Shown piece by piece: positions 43,204 through 51,490 of a stretch of 64,000 nucleotides of DNA. This DNA is from Pseudomonas quebecensis (lineage in GTDB: Bacteria > Pseudomonadota > Gammaproteobacteria > Pseudomonadales > Pseudomonadaceae), in contig NZ_CP112866.1 in NCBI RefSeq assembly GCF_026410085.1, positions 4,773,001-4,837,000 on the forward strand, written 5' to 3'. Made by a program: the position numbers and the translations under genes. Each line of letters opens with the position of its first letter. Position 1 is the stretch's first letter. Under the pieces are notes generated by a model. That model made no database searches and was not told the origin of the DNA. It saw only the letters and a list, made by a program, of their open reading frames with translations.

Positions 43204-45219
43204 TCAAAGTTGACTGATGGGGCGATCAGCGACATCACACTGCCCGTTCTTGCAGCGCTCACACTCTTCACAGAACGGCGCGCTGCGTTTCAGGCTGGCT
43301 ATCTGCACACGGCTCAACGGGGCCGGGAGCACCGCCAGCACTTTATCCCTCAGCCCGGGCAGTAACGGCGCCGGTGCAGGCGCGGGAGCACCGCCCAACT
43401 GGATCTCCACGCTGCTGAAGATGCCGGCGGCGGACACCGTGATCGACTGCCCACCGGCCTGAATCGTGACACTGGCACCCGCATCGATGACGACGCTCTG
43501 GCCGGCGCCGATCCGGATCACCTGCTCCGCGCGTACCTGCTGTGAACCACCGATCACGAGGTGGTCGTCCTGCTTGAGTTGCGTCAGGCGGTTGCCATGG
43601 GTGATGCGCTGCTCTTCACCCTGCAGTTCATGGTGCGACTCGCCGCCCACGGTGATTCGACGCCGGTTGTCCACCCGCACCTGCTGGTCATGCAGCACAT
43701 GCTGGGTCCAATCGCGCTGAGCGCGCAGGTAGATTTCCTCGGCGCCCTTGCGGTCCTCGATGCGCAGTTCGTTGTATCCGCCGCCGCCAGGGCTGCTTTG
43801 GCTGCGCAGGATGCTGCGGGTCTTGTCCGCCGGCAGGTCGAGGGGCAACGGCGTCGCGGCGTTGGCCAGGCAGCCGACCACCACAGGCATGTCCATGTCG
43901 CCATTCAAAAAGCCCACCAGCACTTCCATGCCCACCCGTGGGATCAGTACCGCGCCGTAGCGATCATGGGCCCAGCCGCTGGCGACCCGCAGCCAGCAAC
44001 TGGAATGCTCGTCATGCGTGCCGTGGCGGTCCCAGGCCAGTTGCACTTTGACGCGACCGTATTCGTCGCAATGGATTTCACTGTCGGTGGGGCCGGTCAC
44101 CACCGCGTTCTGGTAACCCGTCAGCGGCCTGCGCGATGGCAAGGGTGGGCGAAAAACCACCTCCCAGGGCGCTGCGACGAAGTGGTTGGAGTAGCCCTGA
44201 CGCATTTCCCCACCGGCGACCTCGGTCACCGCCTCTTCGAGTACCTGGGGCTGGCTGCCCTCGTGAGTCACGTCGGTCATGAGCCACAAGTCGTTCCACT
44301 CCTGGCGCGGATGCCCGGCCAGCTTGAGGAAGCGTCCGCAGGCGAGCGCCGGCTCATCCCCGCTGCCGACGGCTAAGCAATGCTCGCTGCGGTGACGCTC
44401 CAGGCCCCGCTGCGCCAGGTGCTTACCCTCTACACGGTCGGTGAAATGGCCGGGGTAGCCCTGCGCTTCAAGGCGCGGATTCTGCTCGTCGGACACCGTG
44501 CTTTCCAGCGTCAGGCGTGGCTTGCTCCAATCGTAATCGCGCAGGCTCAGAGCCGTCGTACAGGTGCGCAGTTGCACCGCGAAACGCTTGATAGCCGGCG
44601 TGTCCGCCACCATCCCGGACCCTGCGGCGTAGGGCGTGGCGTGCTCGGCCTGGGCGAACACGGTCTGGTCATCGCCAAATACCAGCAAATGGCCTTCGGG
44701 CGAATGCCGAAAGTGGTAGTGAATGCCCAGCTCGGCACACAGGCGCTGGATGAATGCCAGGTCGGTCTCAGCGAACTGCACGCAATACTCGCGTTCGGGG
44801 TAGGTGCCACTTAAGCGAAACTCGAATCGATCGGCCTGGATGCCCTGCTCTTTAAGAACCTGGGCAACGATCTGCGGCACGGTCTTATGCTGGAAAATGC
44901 GTGGGTGGCTGCTGTGGGCCAGATAGGCCAACTGAGGTACCAGACGAACGCTGTAACGGGTCAGCCGCCGCCCGGAGTCGCCCTGCGCCACATGGTCCAC
45001 TACGCCATGCACACCGTGCCCATGCGCATCAAACCCCAGATAAGCCTGGCGATGCAGCAGACCTTCCAGGTCAAGGTCAGGCTGCTCGCCGACCAGTTCC
45101 AAATCAAACTGATAGGGCTGGCTGAGTACTTCACGACCTTTGAAACGGTAGACCTTTAGGTCGCTGGGCACCCCATCCAGGGTCAGGGTAAAGGCACTTT
45201 GATTGGCAGGCGCGAACAT
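43204..45219 (-). CDS. vgrG: Type VI secretion spike protein VgrG
   Basis: VgrG forms the trimeric spike of the type VI secretion tube. The 671-residue protein starts at MFAPANQSAFTLTLDG (45219). The phage gp27-like domains occupy the first 400 residues, including LHRQAYLGFDAHG and ERKYCVQ-like YPEREYCVQFAETD. The gp5-like OB domain follows (VKVQLAWDRHGTHDEHSSCWLRV in part, IPRVGMEVLVGFLNGD, VVVGCLAN). Then comes the beta-helix region with GGESHHELQGEE and QSVVIDAGASVTIQAGG. The tail after APAPAPLLPG is short, with the Cys cluster CEECERCKNGQC. No toxin domain is fused. It is an orphan relative to the other secretion genes, followed by the adaptor gene. Confidence 0.92.
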   Translation of the reverse strand: MFAPANQSAFTLTLDGVPSDLKVYRFKGREVLSQPYQFDLELVGEQPDLDLEGLLHRQAYLGFDAHGHGVHGVVDHVAQGDSGRRLTRYSVRLVPQLAYLAHSSHPRIFQHKTVPQIVAQVLKEQGIQADRFEFRLSGTYPEREYCVQFAETDLAFIQRLCAELGIHYHFRHSPEGHLLVFGDDQTVFAQAEHATPYAAGSGMVADTPAIKRFAVQLRTCTTALSLRDYDWSKPRLTLESTVSDEQNPRLEAQGYPGHFTDRVEGKHLAQRGLERHRSEHCLAVGSGDEPALACGRFLKLAGHPRQEWNDLWLMTDVTHEGSQPQVLEEAVTEVAGGEMRQGYSNHFVAAPWEVVFRPPLPSRRPLTGYQNAVVTGPTDSEIHCDEYGRVKVQLAWDRHGTHDEHSSCWLRVASGWAHDRYGAVLIPRVGMEVLVGFLNGDMDMPVVVGCLANAATPLPLDLPADKTRSILRSQSSPGGGGYNELRIEDRKGAEEIYLRAQRDWTQHVLHDQQVRVDNRRRITVGGESHHELQGEEQRITHGNRLTQLKQDDHLVIGGSQQVRAEQVIRIGAGQSVVIDAGASVTIQAGGQSITVSAAGIFSSVEIQLGGAPAPAPAPLLPGLRDKVLAVLPAPLSRVQIASLKRSAPFCEECERCKNGQCDVADRPISQL

Positions 45220-45358
45220 CCGATGTTTCTCTGCGAAGGCTGGGGGGGCGATTCTGCAACAGTGTCGAGTCCTGCTGAGCACTGCTCGCACAAATCAGTA
45301 AAGCCCTACGCACGAGTGTGCGAATCGTCAGCTTGCATGCGCCAAATCATTCGCAAAA

Positions 45359-45390
45359 AAAGGCCCGCTATCCGTAGGATGCGGGCCTTT
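45359..45390 (-). terminator. Rho-independent terminator after putP
   Basis: A stem AAAGGCCCGC (45359-45368) pairs with GCGGGCCTTT (45381-45390), extended by ATCC/GGAT after a one-base bulge. On the minus strand it ends in a run of seven T residues. It terminates putP, which ends at 45425, before vgrG begins at 45219 on the same strand. Confidence 0.93.
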
Positions 45391-45424
45391 CGTTTAACTC
45401 ATCAGACGCTGGGCGCCCGTCGAA

Positions 45425-46909
45425 TTACTTGTTGAGGTTGTAGTCTTTTTCCGCAGCATCAAAACGCTCGACCATACCCGCAGTCGGCGCGCCCAGTTTA
45501 CTTACGATGTAGATCGCCAGGCTGGCAAAGATGAAGCCAGGGATGATTTCGTACAGCCCCAGCAGAGCGAAGTGTTTCCACACAATCACGGTAATCGCGC
45601 CGACCAGGATGCCGGCCAGAGCGCCATTGCGGGTCATGTTTTTCCAGATTACCGAAATCAGCACCACAGGACCGAACGCGGCGCCGAAACCGGCCCAGGC
45701 GTAGCTCACCAGGCCCAGGACGCGGTTGTTCGGGTTGGCGGCCATGGCGATGGCGATCAAGGCCACCAGCAGCACCATCAGGCGGCCGACCCAGACCAAT
45801 TCAACCTGGGACGCGCTCTTGCGCAGGAAGGTCTTGTAGAAGTCTTCGGTCAGGGCGCTGGAGCACACCAGCAGCTGGCAGCTCAAGGTGCTCATTACCG
45901 CCGCCAGGATGGCCGACAGCAGCACGCCAGCGATCCATGGGTTGAACAGCAGCTTGGCCAGTTCGATAAACACACGTTCATGGTTCTCGGTCACCGGCCC
46001 GGCCACTTCCGGGTGCGCCGAGAAGTAGGCGATGCCGAAAAAGCCCACGGCCACGGTGCCACCCAGGCACAGGATCATCCAGGTCATGGAGATGCGGCGC
46101 GCGTTGGCGATCGACTTCACCGAATCGGCCGCCATGAAGCGCGCGAGGATGTGCGGCTGGCCGAAGTAACCCAGGCCCCAGCCCATCAGCGAGATGATGC
46201 CGATGAAGGTGGTGTTCTTGAGCATGTTGAAGTTGTCGGGGTTCTTGGCTTCGATCGCCAGGAACGTGGTGTCGACGCCGCCGGTGGCCAGCAGCACGAT
46301 GATCGGCGTGAGAATCAGCGCAAAGATCATCAGCGTGGCCTGTACGGTGTCCGTCCAGCTCACCGCCAGGAAACCGCCAACGAAGGTGTAGGCAATGGTC
46401 GCCGCCGCACCGGCCCACAGCGCAGTCTCGTAGGACATGCCGAAGGTGCTTTCGAACAGACGCGCGCCGGCGACGATACCCGAGGCGCAGTAGATGGTGA
46501 AGAACACCAGGATTACCACTGCGGAGATGATCCGCAGCAGGCCGCTTTTATCTTCGAAGCGGCTGGAAAAATAGTCCGGCAGCGTCAGGGCGTCGCCGTT
46601 GTGTTCGGTCTGTACCCGCAGGCGACCGGCCACGAACAGCCAGTTGAGGTAGGCACCGACGATCAGGCCGATGGCGATCCAGCTTTCCGACAGACCGGAC
46701 ATGTAGATGGCGCCCGGCAGGCCCATCAACAACCAGCCGCTCATATCGGAAGCGCCGGCCGACAAAGCCGTTACCACACTACCGAGGCTGCGACCGCCCA
46801 GGATGTAATCGGAAAGGTTGTTGGTGGAGCGATAGGCCATGAAACCGATCAGCACCATTGCTGCGATATAGATCACGAATGTGATCAGGGTTGGATTGCT
46901 AACGCTCAT
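45425..46909 (-). CDS. putP: Sodium/proline symporter PutP
   Basis: PutP imports proline with sodium. The 494-residue protein belongs to the SSS family with about 13 transmembrane helices. Signatures include RSLGSVVTALSAGASDMSGWLLMGLPGA near residue 45-72 (the sodium and proline region with Asp55-type Asp in SDMSGW) and GRLRVQTEHNGDALTLPDYFSSRF near residue 100-125. A long GWGLGYFGQPHILARFMAA occurs near residue 255. The start MSVSNPTLITF at 46909 is chosen; an upstream open stretch of 30 codons lacks a hydrophobic start. It is divergent from putA across a region with PutA operator cores. Confidence 0.97.
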   Translation of the reverse strand: MSVSNPTLITFVIYIAAMVLIGFMAYRSTNNLSDYILGGRSLGSVVTALSAGASDMSGWLLMGLPGAIYMSGLSESWIAIGLIVGAYLNWLFVAGRLRVQTEHNGDALTLPDYFSSRFEDKSGLLRIISAVVILVFFTIYCASGIVAGARLFESTFGMSYETALWAGAAATIAYTFVGGFLAVSWTDTVQATLMIFALILTPIIVLLATGGVDTTFLAIEAKNPDNFNMLKNTTFIGIISLMGWGLGYFGQPHILARFMAADSVKSIANARRISMTWMILCLGGTVAVGFFGIAYFSAHPEVAGPVTENHERVFIELAKLLFNPWIAGVLLSAILAAVMSTLSCQLLVCSSALTEDFYKTFLRKSASQVELVWVGRLMVLLVALIAIAMAANPNNRVLGLVSYAWAGFGAAFGPVVLISVIWKNMTRNGALAGILVGAITVIVWKHFALLGLYEIIPGFIFASLAIYIVSKLGAPTAGMVERFDAAEKDYNLNK

Positions 46910-47055
46910 AAGAAGTGACGCCCTGGCTTTGTTTTTATGTAGCGGCGACCTGTCAGACGCCTCCCGTTTAAGGGCTGGACGAACCTGCACGCCGCGCATT
47001 TATGACTGGCGTTTCCCCAGGAAAGCCGCCAGCCGATGAACCGAGCCCGTAAGCT

Positions 47056-47130
47056 GGTTGCACCTTGGCCGCGAATGCTATTCAACAAAGCAAATAAGGT
47101 GCAACCAGTTTCTCGAGAATAAGTTGCACC
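47056..47130. promoter_or_regulatory. PutA operator cores, putP side of the put intergenic region
   Basis: Three GTTGCACC sequences lie here: direct at 47057-47064, inverted at 47098-47105 and direct at 47123-47130. The first two are part of a perfect 13-base inverted repeat (47054-47066 and 47096-47108). The core GTTGCA is the site of the PutA ribbon-helix-helix repressor domain in E. coli. A separate 7-base hairpin (TTGCTCC/GGAGCAA) lies at 47161-47179. Function is inferred from the match and from the N-terminal RHH domain in putA. Confidence 0.8.
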
Positions 47131-47278
47131 CTGACGCAATTTGCAGAAAAGGCCTCGTTTTTGCTCCTTTTCGGAGCAAGGAGCGCCGATCTCAGAAGTA
47201 AATGCACCAAGAGACAGCGGATTGTGCAGCCGCCAAATTATTTCCGACGAAGCCACTCACATTTCACAAATAAAAAGG

Positions 47279-47296
47279 GTTGCACCCGGTTGCACC
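47279..47296 (+). promoter_or_regulatory. Tandem PutA operator cores, putA side
   Basis: GTTGCACC occurs at 47279-47286 and again at 47289-47296, ten bases apart, that is on the same face of the helix. They lie about 70 bases upstream of the putA start, where a repressor would cover the promoter. With the three on the putP side this gives five copies of the same octamer in about 240 bases. Confidence 0.8.
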
Positions 47297-47366
47297 TCTT
47301 GATGGGCAAAGCTAATCTTGCCGCCAGCTAATGCCACGCGGTAGTGGCACCCATGAGGATAAGAAA

Positions 47367-50300
47367 ATGGCGACGACCACCCTTGGGGTCAAACTCGACG
47401 ACCCGACCCGCGAACGCTTGAAGGCGGCCGCGACCTCCATTGATCGCACGCCGCACTGGCTGATCAAGCAGGCGATTTTCAATTACCTGGAGAAACTCGA
47501 GGGTGGTGCAACCCTGACCGAACTCAACGGCTCGGGCACCAAGGACGCCGACGACGCAGGCGACATCCAAACCGACCACGCCCACCAGTGCTTCCTCGAG
47601 TTTGCCGAAAGCATCCTGCCGCAGTCCGTATTGCGTGCCTCGATCACCGCCGCTTACCGCCGCCCTGAGCCGGAAGTGGTGCCGATGCTGATCGAGCAGG
47701 CCCGCCTCCCGGCGCCAATGGCCGAGGCCACCAATAAACTGGCTGCCACCATTGCCGAGAAACTGCGCAATCAGAAGAGTGCCGGCGGCCGTGCCGGGAT
47801 TGTTCAGGGCCTGCTGCAGGAATTTTCCCTGTCGTCCCAGGAGGGCGTGGCGCTGATGTGCCTGGCCGAAGCGCTGCTGCGCATTCCGGACAAGGGCACC
47901 CGCGACGCACTGATCCGCGACAAGATCAGCACCGGCAACTGGCAGCCGCACCTGGGCAACAGCCCGTCGCTGTTCGTCAACGCCGCCACCTGGGGCCTGT
48001 TGCTGACTGGCAAGCTGGTCGCCACCCATAACGAAGCCGGCCTCACCTCATCCCTGAGCCGCATCATCGGCAAGAGCGGCGAACCGATGATCCGCAAGGG
48101 CGTCGACATGGCCATGCGCTTGATGGGCGAGCAGTTCGTGACCGGCGAAACCATCGCCGAAGCGTTGGCCAACGCGAGCAAGTTCGAAGCCAAGGGCTTC
48201 CGTTACTCCTACGACATGCTCGGTGAAGCCGCCCTGACCGAACACGACGCCCAGAAGTACCTGGCCTCGTACGAGCAAGCTATTCACTCCATCGGTAAAG
48301 CCTCCCACGGCCGTGGGATTTATGAAGGCCCCGGTATCTCCATCAAGCTGTCGGCGCTGCACCCGCGCTACAGCCGTGCGCAATACGAGCGCGTGATGGA
48401 TGAGCTGTACCCGCGCCTGCTGTCCCTGACCCTGCTGGCCAAGCAATACGACATCGGCTTGAACATCGACGCCGAAGAAGCCGACCGCCTGGAGCTGTCA
48501 CTGGATCTGCTGGAGCGCCTGTGCTTCGAGCCGCAACTGACCGGCTGGAACGGCATCGGTTTCGTAATCCAGGCTTACCAGAAGCGTTGCCCATACGTGA
48601 TCGACTACGTCATCGACCTGGCGCGCCGCAGCCGCCATCGCCTGATGATCCGCCTGGTGAAAGGCGCGTACTGGGACAGCGAGATCAAGCGCGCCCAGGT
48701 CGAAGGCCTGGAAGGCTATCCGGTGTACACGCGCAAGGTATACACCGACGTTTCCTACATTGCCTGCGCGCGCAAACTGCTGTCGGTGCCGGAAGTCATC
48801 TATCCGCAGTTCGCTACGCACAACGCCCACACCTTGTCGGCCATTTACCATATTGCCGGTCAGAACTATTACCCCGGCCAGTACGAGTTCCAGTGCCTGC
48901 ACGGCATGGGCGAACCGCTGTACGAGCAGGTGGTAGGCAAAGTGGCCGACGGCAAGCTGAACCGTCCGTGCCGCGTGTACGCCCCGGTCGGCACTCACGA
49001 AACACTGCTGGCTTACCTGGTGCGTCGCCTGCTTGAAAACGGCGCCAACACCTCGTTCGTCAACCGCATCGCCGACCAGTCGATTTCGATCCAGGAGCTG
49101 GTGGCCGACCCGGTGGCCAGCATCGAGCAGATGGCCACCGTGGAAGGCGGCTTCGGCCTGCCGCACCCGCGCATTCCGCTGCCGCGTGACCTGTATGGCA
49201 GCGACCGTGCCAACTCGGCCGGTATCGACCTGGCCAACGAACACCGCCTGGCATCGCTGTCCTGCGCCCTGCTGGCCACCGCCCACAACAACTGGAAAGC
49301 CGCACCGATGCTCGGTTGCGCCTCCAGCGAGCAAGCGCCGACAGCGGTGTTGAACCCGTCCGACCTGCGCGATGTGGTCGGCCAGGTACAGGAAGCCACC
49401 GTCGAAGACGTCGACAACGCCATCCAATGCGCGATCAACGCCGGTCCGATCTGGCAGGCCACCCCGCCGGCAGAGCGCGCCGCCATCCTGGAACGCGCCG
49501 CCGACCTGATGGAAGGCGAGATCCAGCCGCTGATGGGCCTGCTGGCCCGCGAAGCCGGCAAGACCTTTGCCAACGCCATCGCCGAAGTGCGCGAGGCCGT
49601 GGATTTCCTGCGCTACTACGCGGTGCAGGCGCGCAACGACTTTACCAACGACGCCCACCGCCCGCTGGGCCCGGTGGTATGTATCAGCCCATGGAACTTC
49701 CCGCTGGCAATTTTCAGTGGCCAGGTCGCCGCAGCGCTGGCTGCCGGTAACCCGGTGCTCGCCAAGCCTGCCGAGCAAACCCCGCTGGTGGCGGCCCAGG
49801 CTGTGCGCCTCCTGCTGGAGGCCGGTATCCCGGAAGGCGTGCTGCAACTGCTGCCGGGCCAGGGCGAAACCGTCGGCGCGCGTCTGGTGGGTGACGATCG
49901 CGTCAAAGGCGTGATGTTCACCGGTTCCACCGAAGTGGCGCGCCTGCTGCAACGCAATGTGGCCGGTCGCCTGGATGCCCAGGGCCGTCCGATCCCGTTG
50001 ATCGCCGAAACCGGCGGCCAGAACGCGATGATCGTCGACTCCTCTGCGCTGACCGAACAAGTGGTCATCGACGTGGTGTCGTCGGCCTTCGACAGCGCCG
50101 GCCAGCGTTGCTCGGCCCTGCGCGTGTTGTGCCTGCAGGAAGATTCAGCGGACCGCGTCATCGAAATGCTCAAGGGCGCCATGGCCGAATGTCGCCTCGG
50201 CAACCCGGAGCGCCTGTCGGTGGACATCGGCCCGGTGATCGACGCCGAAGCCAAGGCCGGCATCGAGAAACACATCCAGGCCATGCGCGATAAAGGCCGC

Positions 50301-51320
50301 ACTGTGTACCAGGTGGCGATTGCCGACGGCGAAGAAATCAAGCGCGGCACCTTCGTGATGCCAACCCTGATCGAACTGGAAAGCTTCGACGAACTGCAGC
50401 GCGAGATCTTCGGCCCGGTGCTGCACGTAGTGCGCTACAAGCGCAAAGAGATCGACCAGTTGATCGGTCAGATCAACGCGTCCGGCTATGGCCTGACCCT
50501 GGGCGTGCACACGCGTATCGACGAAACCATCGCCAAAGTGATCGACAACGTTCATGCCGGTAACGTCTACGTTAACCGCAACATCGTAGGTGCCGTGGTC
50601 GGCGTGCAGCCGTTCGGCGGCGAAGGCCTGTCGGGCACCGGCCCGAAAGCCGGTGGTCCGCTGTACCTGTACCGTTTGCTGTCGACTCGTCCTACCGATG
50701 CGATCGAGCAATCCTTCGTTCGCGCCGACAAAGTGGCCGCACCGGACATGCGCCTGCGCGACGCCATGAGCCAACCGCTGACCGCCCTGAAAAGCTGGGC
50801 AGACAGCAATAAGTTCAGCGAACTGAGCGCCCTGTGCACTCAATTCGCCGCGCAATCGCAAAGCGGTATCACCCGCCAACTGGCCGGCCCGACCGGTGAA
50901 CGCAACAGCTACGCCATCCTCCCTCGCGAGCACGCTCTGTGCCTGGCAGACGTGGAAGGCGACCTGTTGACTCAATTGGCAGCGGTATTGGCGGTGGGTG
51001 GCTCGGCGGTATGGCCGGAAACCGACCTGACCAAAGCCTTGTTCCCACGCCTGCCGAAGGATATTCAGGCGAAGATCAAGCGCGTAGCCGATTGGACCAA
51101 GGACGGCGTGGTGTTCGACGCCGTTCTGCACCACGGCGACTCCGATCAATTGCGCGCGGTATGCCAGCAAGTGGCACAGCGTGGCGGGGCGATTGTCGGG
51201 GTGCATGGGTTGTCCCAGGGCGAGACCTCCATTGCGTTGGAGCGCCTGGTGATCGAGCGGGCATTGAGCGTCAACACCGCTGCGGCGGGCGGTAACGCCA
51301 GCCTGATGACCATCGGCTAA
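47367..51320 (+). CDS. putA: Trifunctional proline utilisation protein PutA
   Basis: PutA oxidises proline to glutamate in two steps and represses the put genes when proline is absent. The 1317-residue protein has the ATG at 47367. Residues 3-47 are a ribbon-helix-helix DNA-binding domain (TTTLGVKLDDPTRERLKAA onward). The proline dehydrogenase barrel (about 250-560) shows RLVKGAYWDSEIKRAQ with FAD and substrate residues. The P5C dehydrogenase domain (about 640-1120) shows CISPWNFPLAIFSGQVAAAL, GSTEVARLLQRN and the catalytic Cys915 in SAGQRCSALRVL. A C-terminal domain follows to residue 1317, as in the long E. coli-type PutA. It is divergent from putP with five matching operator cores between. 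Confidence 0.97.
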   Translation: MATTTLGVKLDDPTRERLKAAATSIDRTPHWLIKQAIFNYLEKLEGGATLTELNGSGTKDADDAGDIQTDHAHQCFLEFAESILPQSVLRASITAAYRRPEPEVVPMLIEQARLPAPMAEATNKLAATIAEKLRNQKSAGGRAGIVQGLLQEFSLSSQEGVALMCLAEALLRIPDKGTRDALIRDKISTGNWQPHLGNSPSLFVNAATWGLLLTGKLVATHNEAGLTSSLSRIIGKSGEPMIRKGVDMAMRLMGEQFVTGETIAEALANASKFEAKGFRYSYDMLGEAALTEHDAQKYLASYEQAIHSIGKASHGRGIYEGPGISIKLSALHPRYSRAQYERVMDELYPRLLSLTLLAKQYDIGLNIDAEEADRLELSLDLLERLCFEPQLTGWNGIGFVIQAYQKRCPYVIDYVIDLARRSRHRLMIRLVKGAYWDSEIKRAQVEGLEGYPVYTRKVYTDVSYIACARKLLSVPEVIYPQFATHNAHTLSAIYHIAGQNYYPGQYEFQCLHGMGEPLYEQVVGKVADGKLNRPCRVYAPVGTHETLLAYLVRRLLENGANTSFVNRIADQSISIQELVADPVASIEQMATVEGGFGLPHPRIPLPRDLYGSDRANSAGIDLANEHRLASLSCALLATAHNNWKAAPMLGCASSEQAPTAVLNPSDLRDVVGQVQEATVEDVDNAIQCAINAGPIWQATPPAERAAILERAADLMEGEIQPLMGLLAREAGKTFANAIAEVREAVDFLRYYAVQARNDFTNDAHRPLGPVVCISPWNFPLAIFSGQVAAALAAGNPVLAKPAEQTPLVAAQAVRLLLEAGIPEGVLQLLPGQGETVGARLVGDDRVKGVMFTGSTEVARLLQRNVAGRLDAQGRPIPLIAETGGQNAMIVDSSALTEQVVIDVVSSAFDSAGQRCSALRVLCLQEDSADRVIEMLKGAMAECRLGNPERLSVDIGPVIDAEAKAGIEKHIQAMRDKGRTVYQVAIADGEEIKRGTFVMPTLIELESFDELQREIFGPVLHVVRYKRKEIDQLIGQINASGYGLTLGVHTRIDETIAKVIDNVHAGNVYVNRNIVGAVVGVQPFGGEGLSGTGPKAGGPLYLYRLLSTRPTDAIEQSFVRADKVAAPDMRLRDAMSQPLTALKSWADSNKFSELSALCTQFAAQSQSGITRQLAGPTGERNSYAILPREHALCLADVEGDLLTQLAAVLAVGGSAVWPETDLTKALFPRLPKDIQAKIKRVADWTKDGVVFDAVLHHGDSDQLRAVCQQVAQRGGAIVGVHGLSQGETSIALERLVIERALSVNTAAAGGNASLMTIG

Positions 51321-51343
51321 CCCTGAAAGAAATACAGCTGGAC

Positions 51344-51373
51344 AATGTGGGAGGGGCCCCCCCCTCCCACATT
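51344..51373 (+). terminator. REP-type hairpin after putA
   Basis: A 13-base stem (arms 51344-51356 and 51361-51373) with GTGGGAGGGG and a C-rich loop lies 24 bases after the putA stop. It probably ends putA transcription before the acyl-CoA dehydrogenase gene. The arms belong to the same REP family as other gaps. Confidence 0.7.
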
Positions 51374-51490
51374 CGACTGCATTGCAAATGATCATCTGTG
51401 TTTTGCCGTTCCATCACTTAGATCAATCTTGCTATTCACCCTTAATTCGCGCCCTTAGACTCAGGCCAATTCCTACAAAGGTAATCCGCC

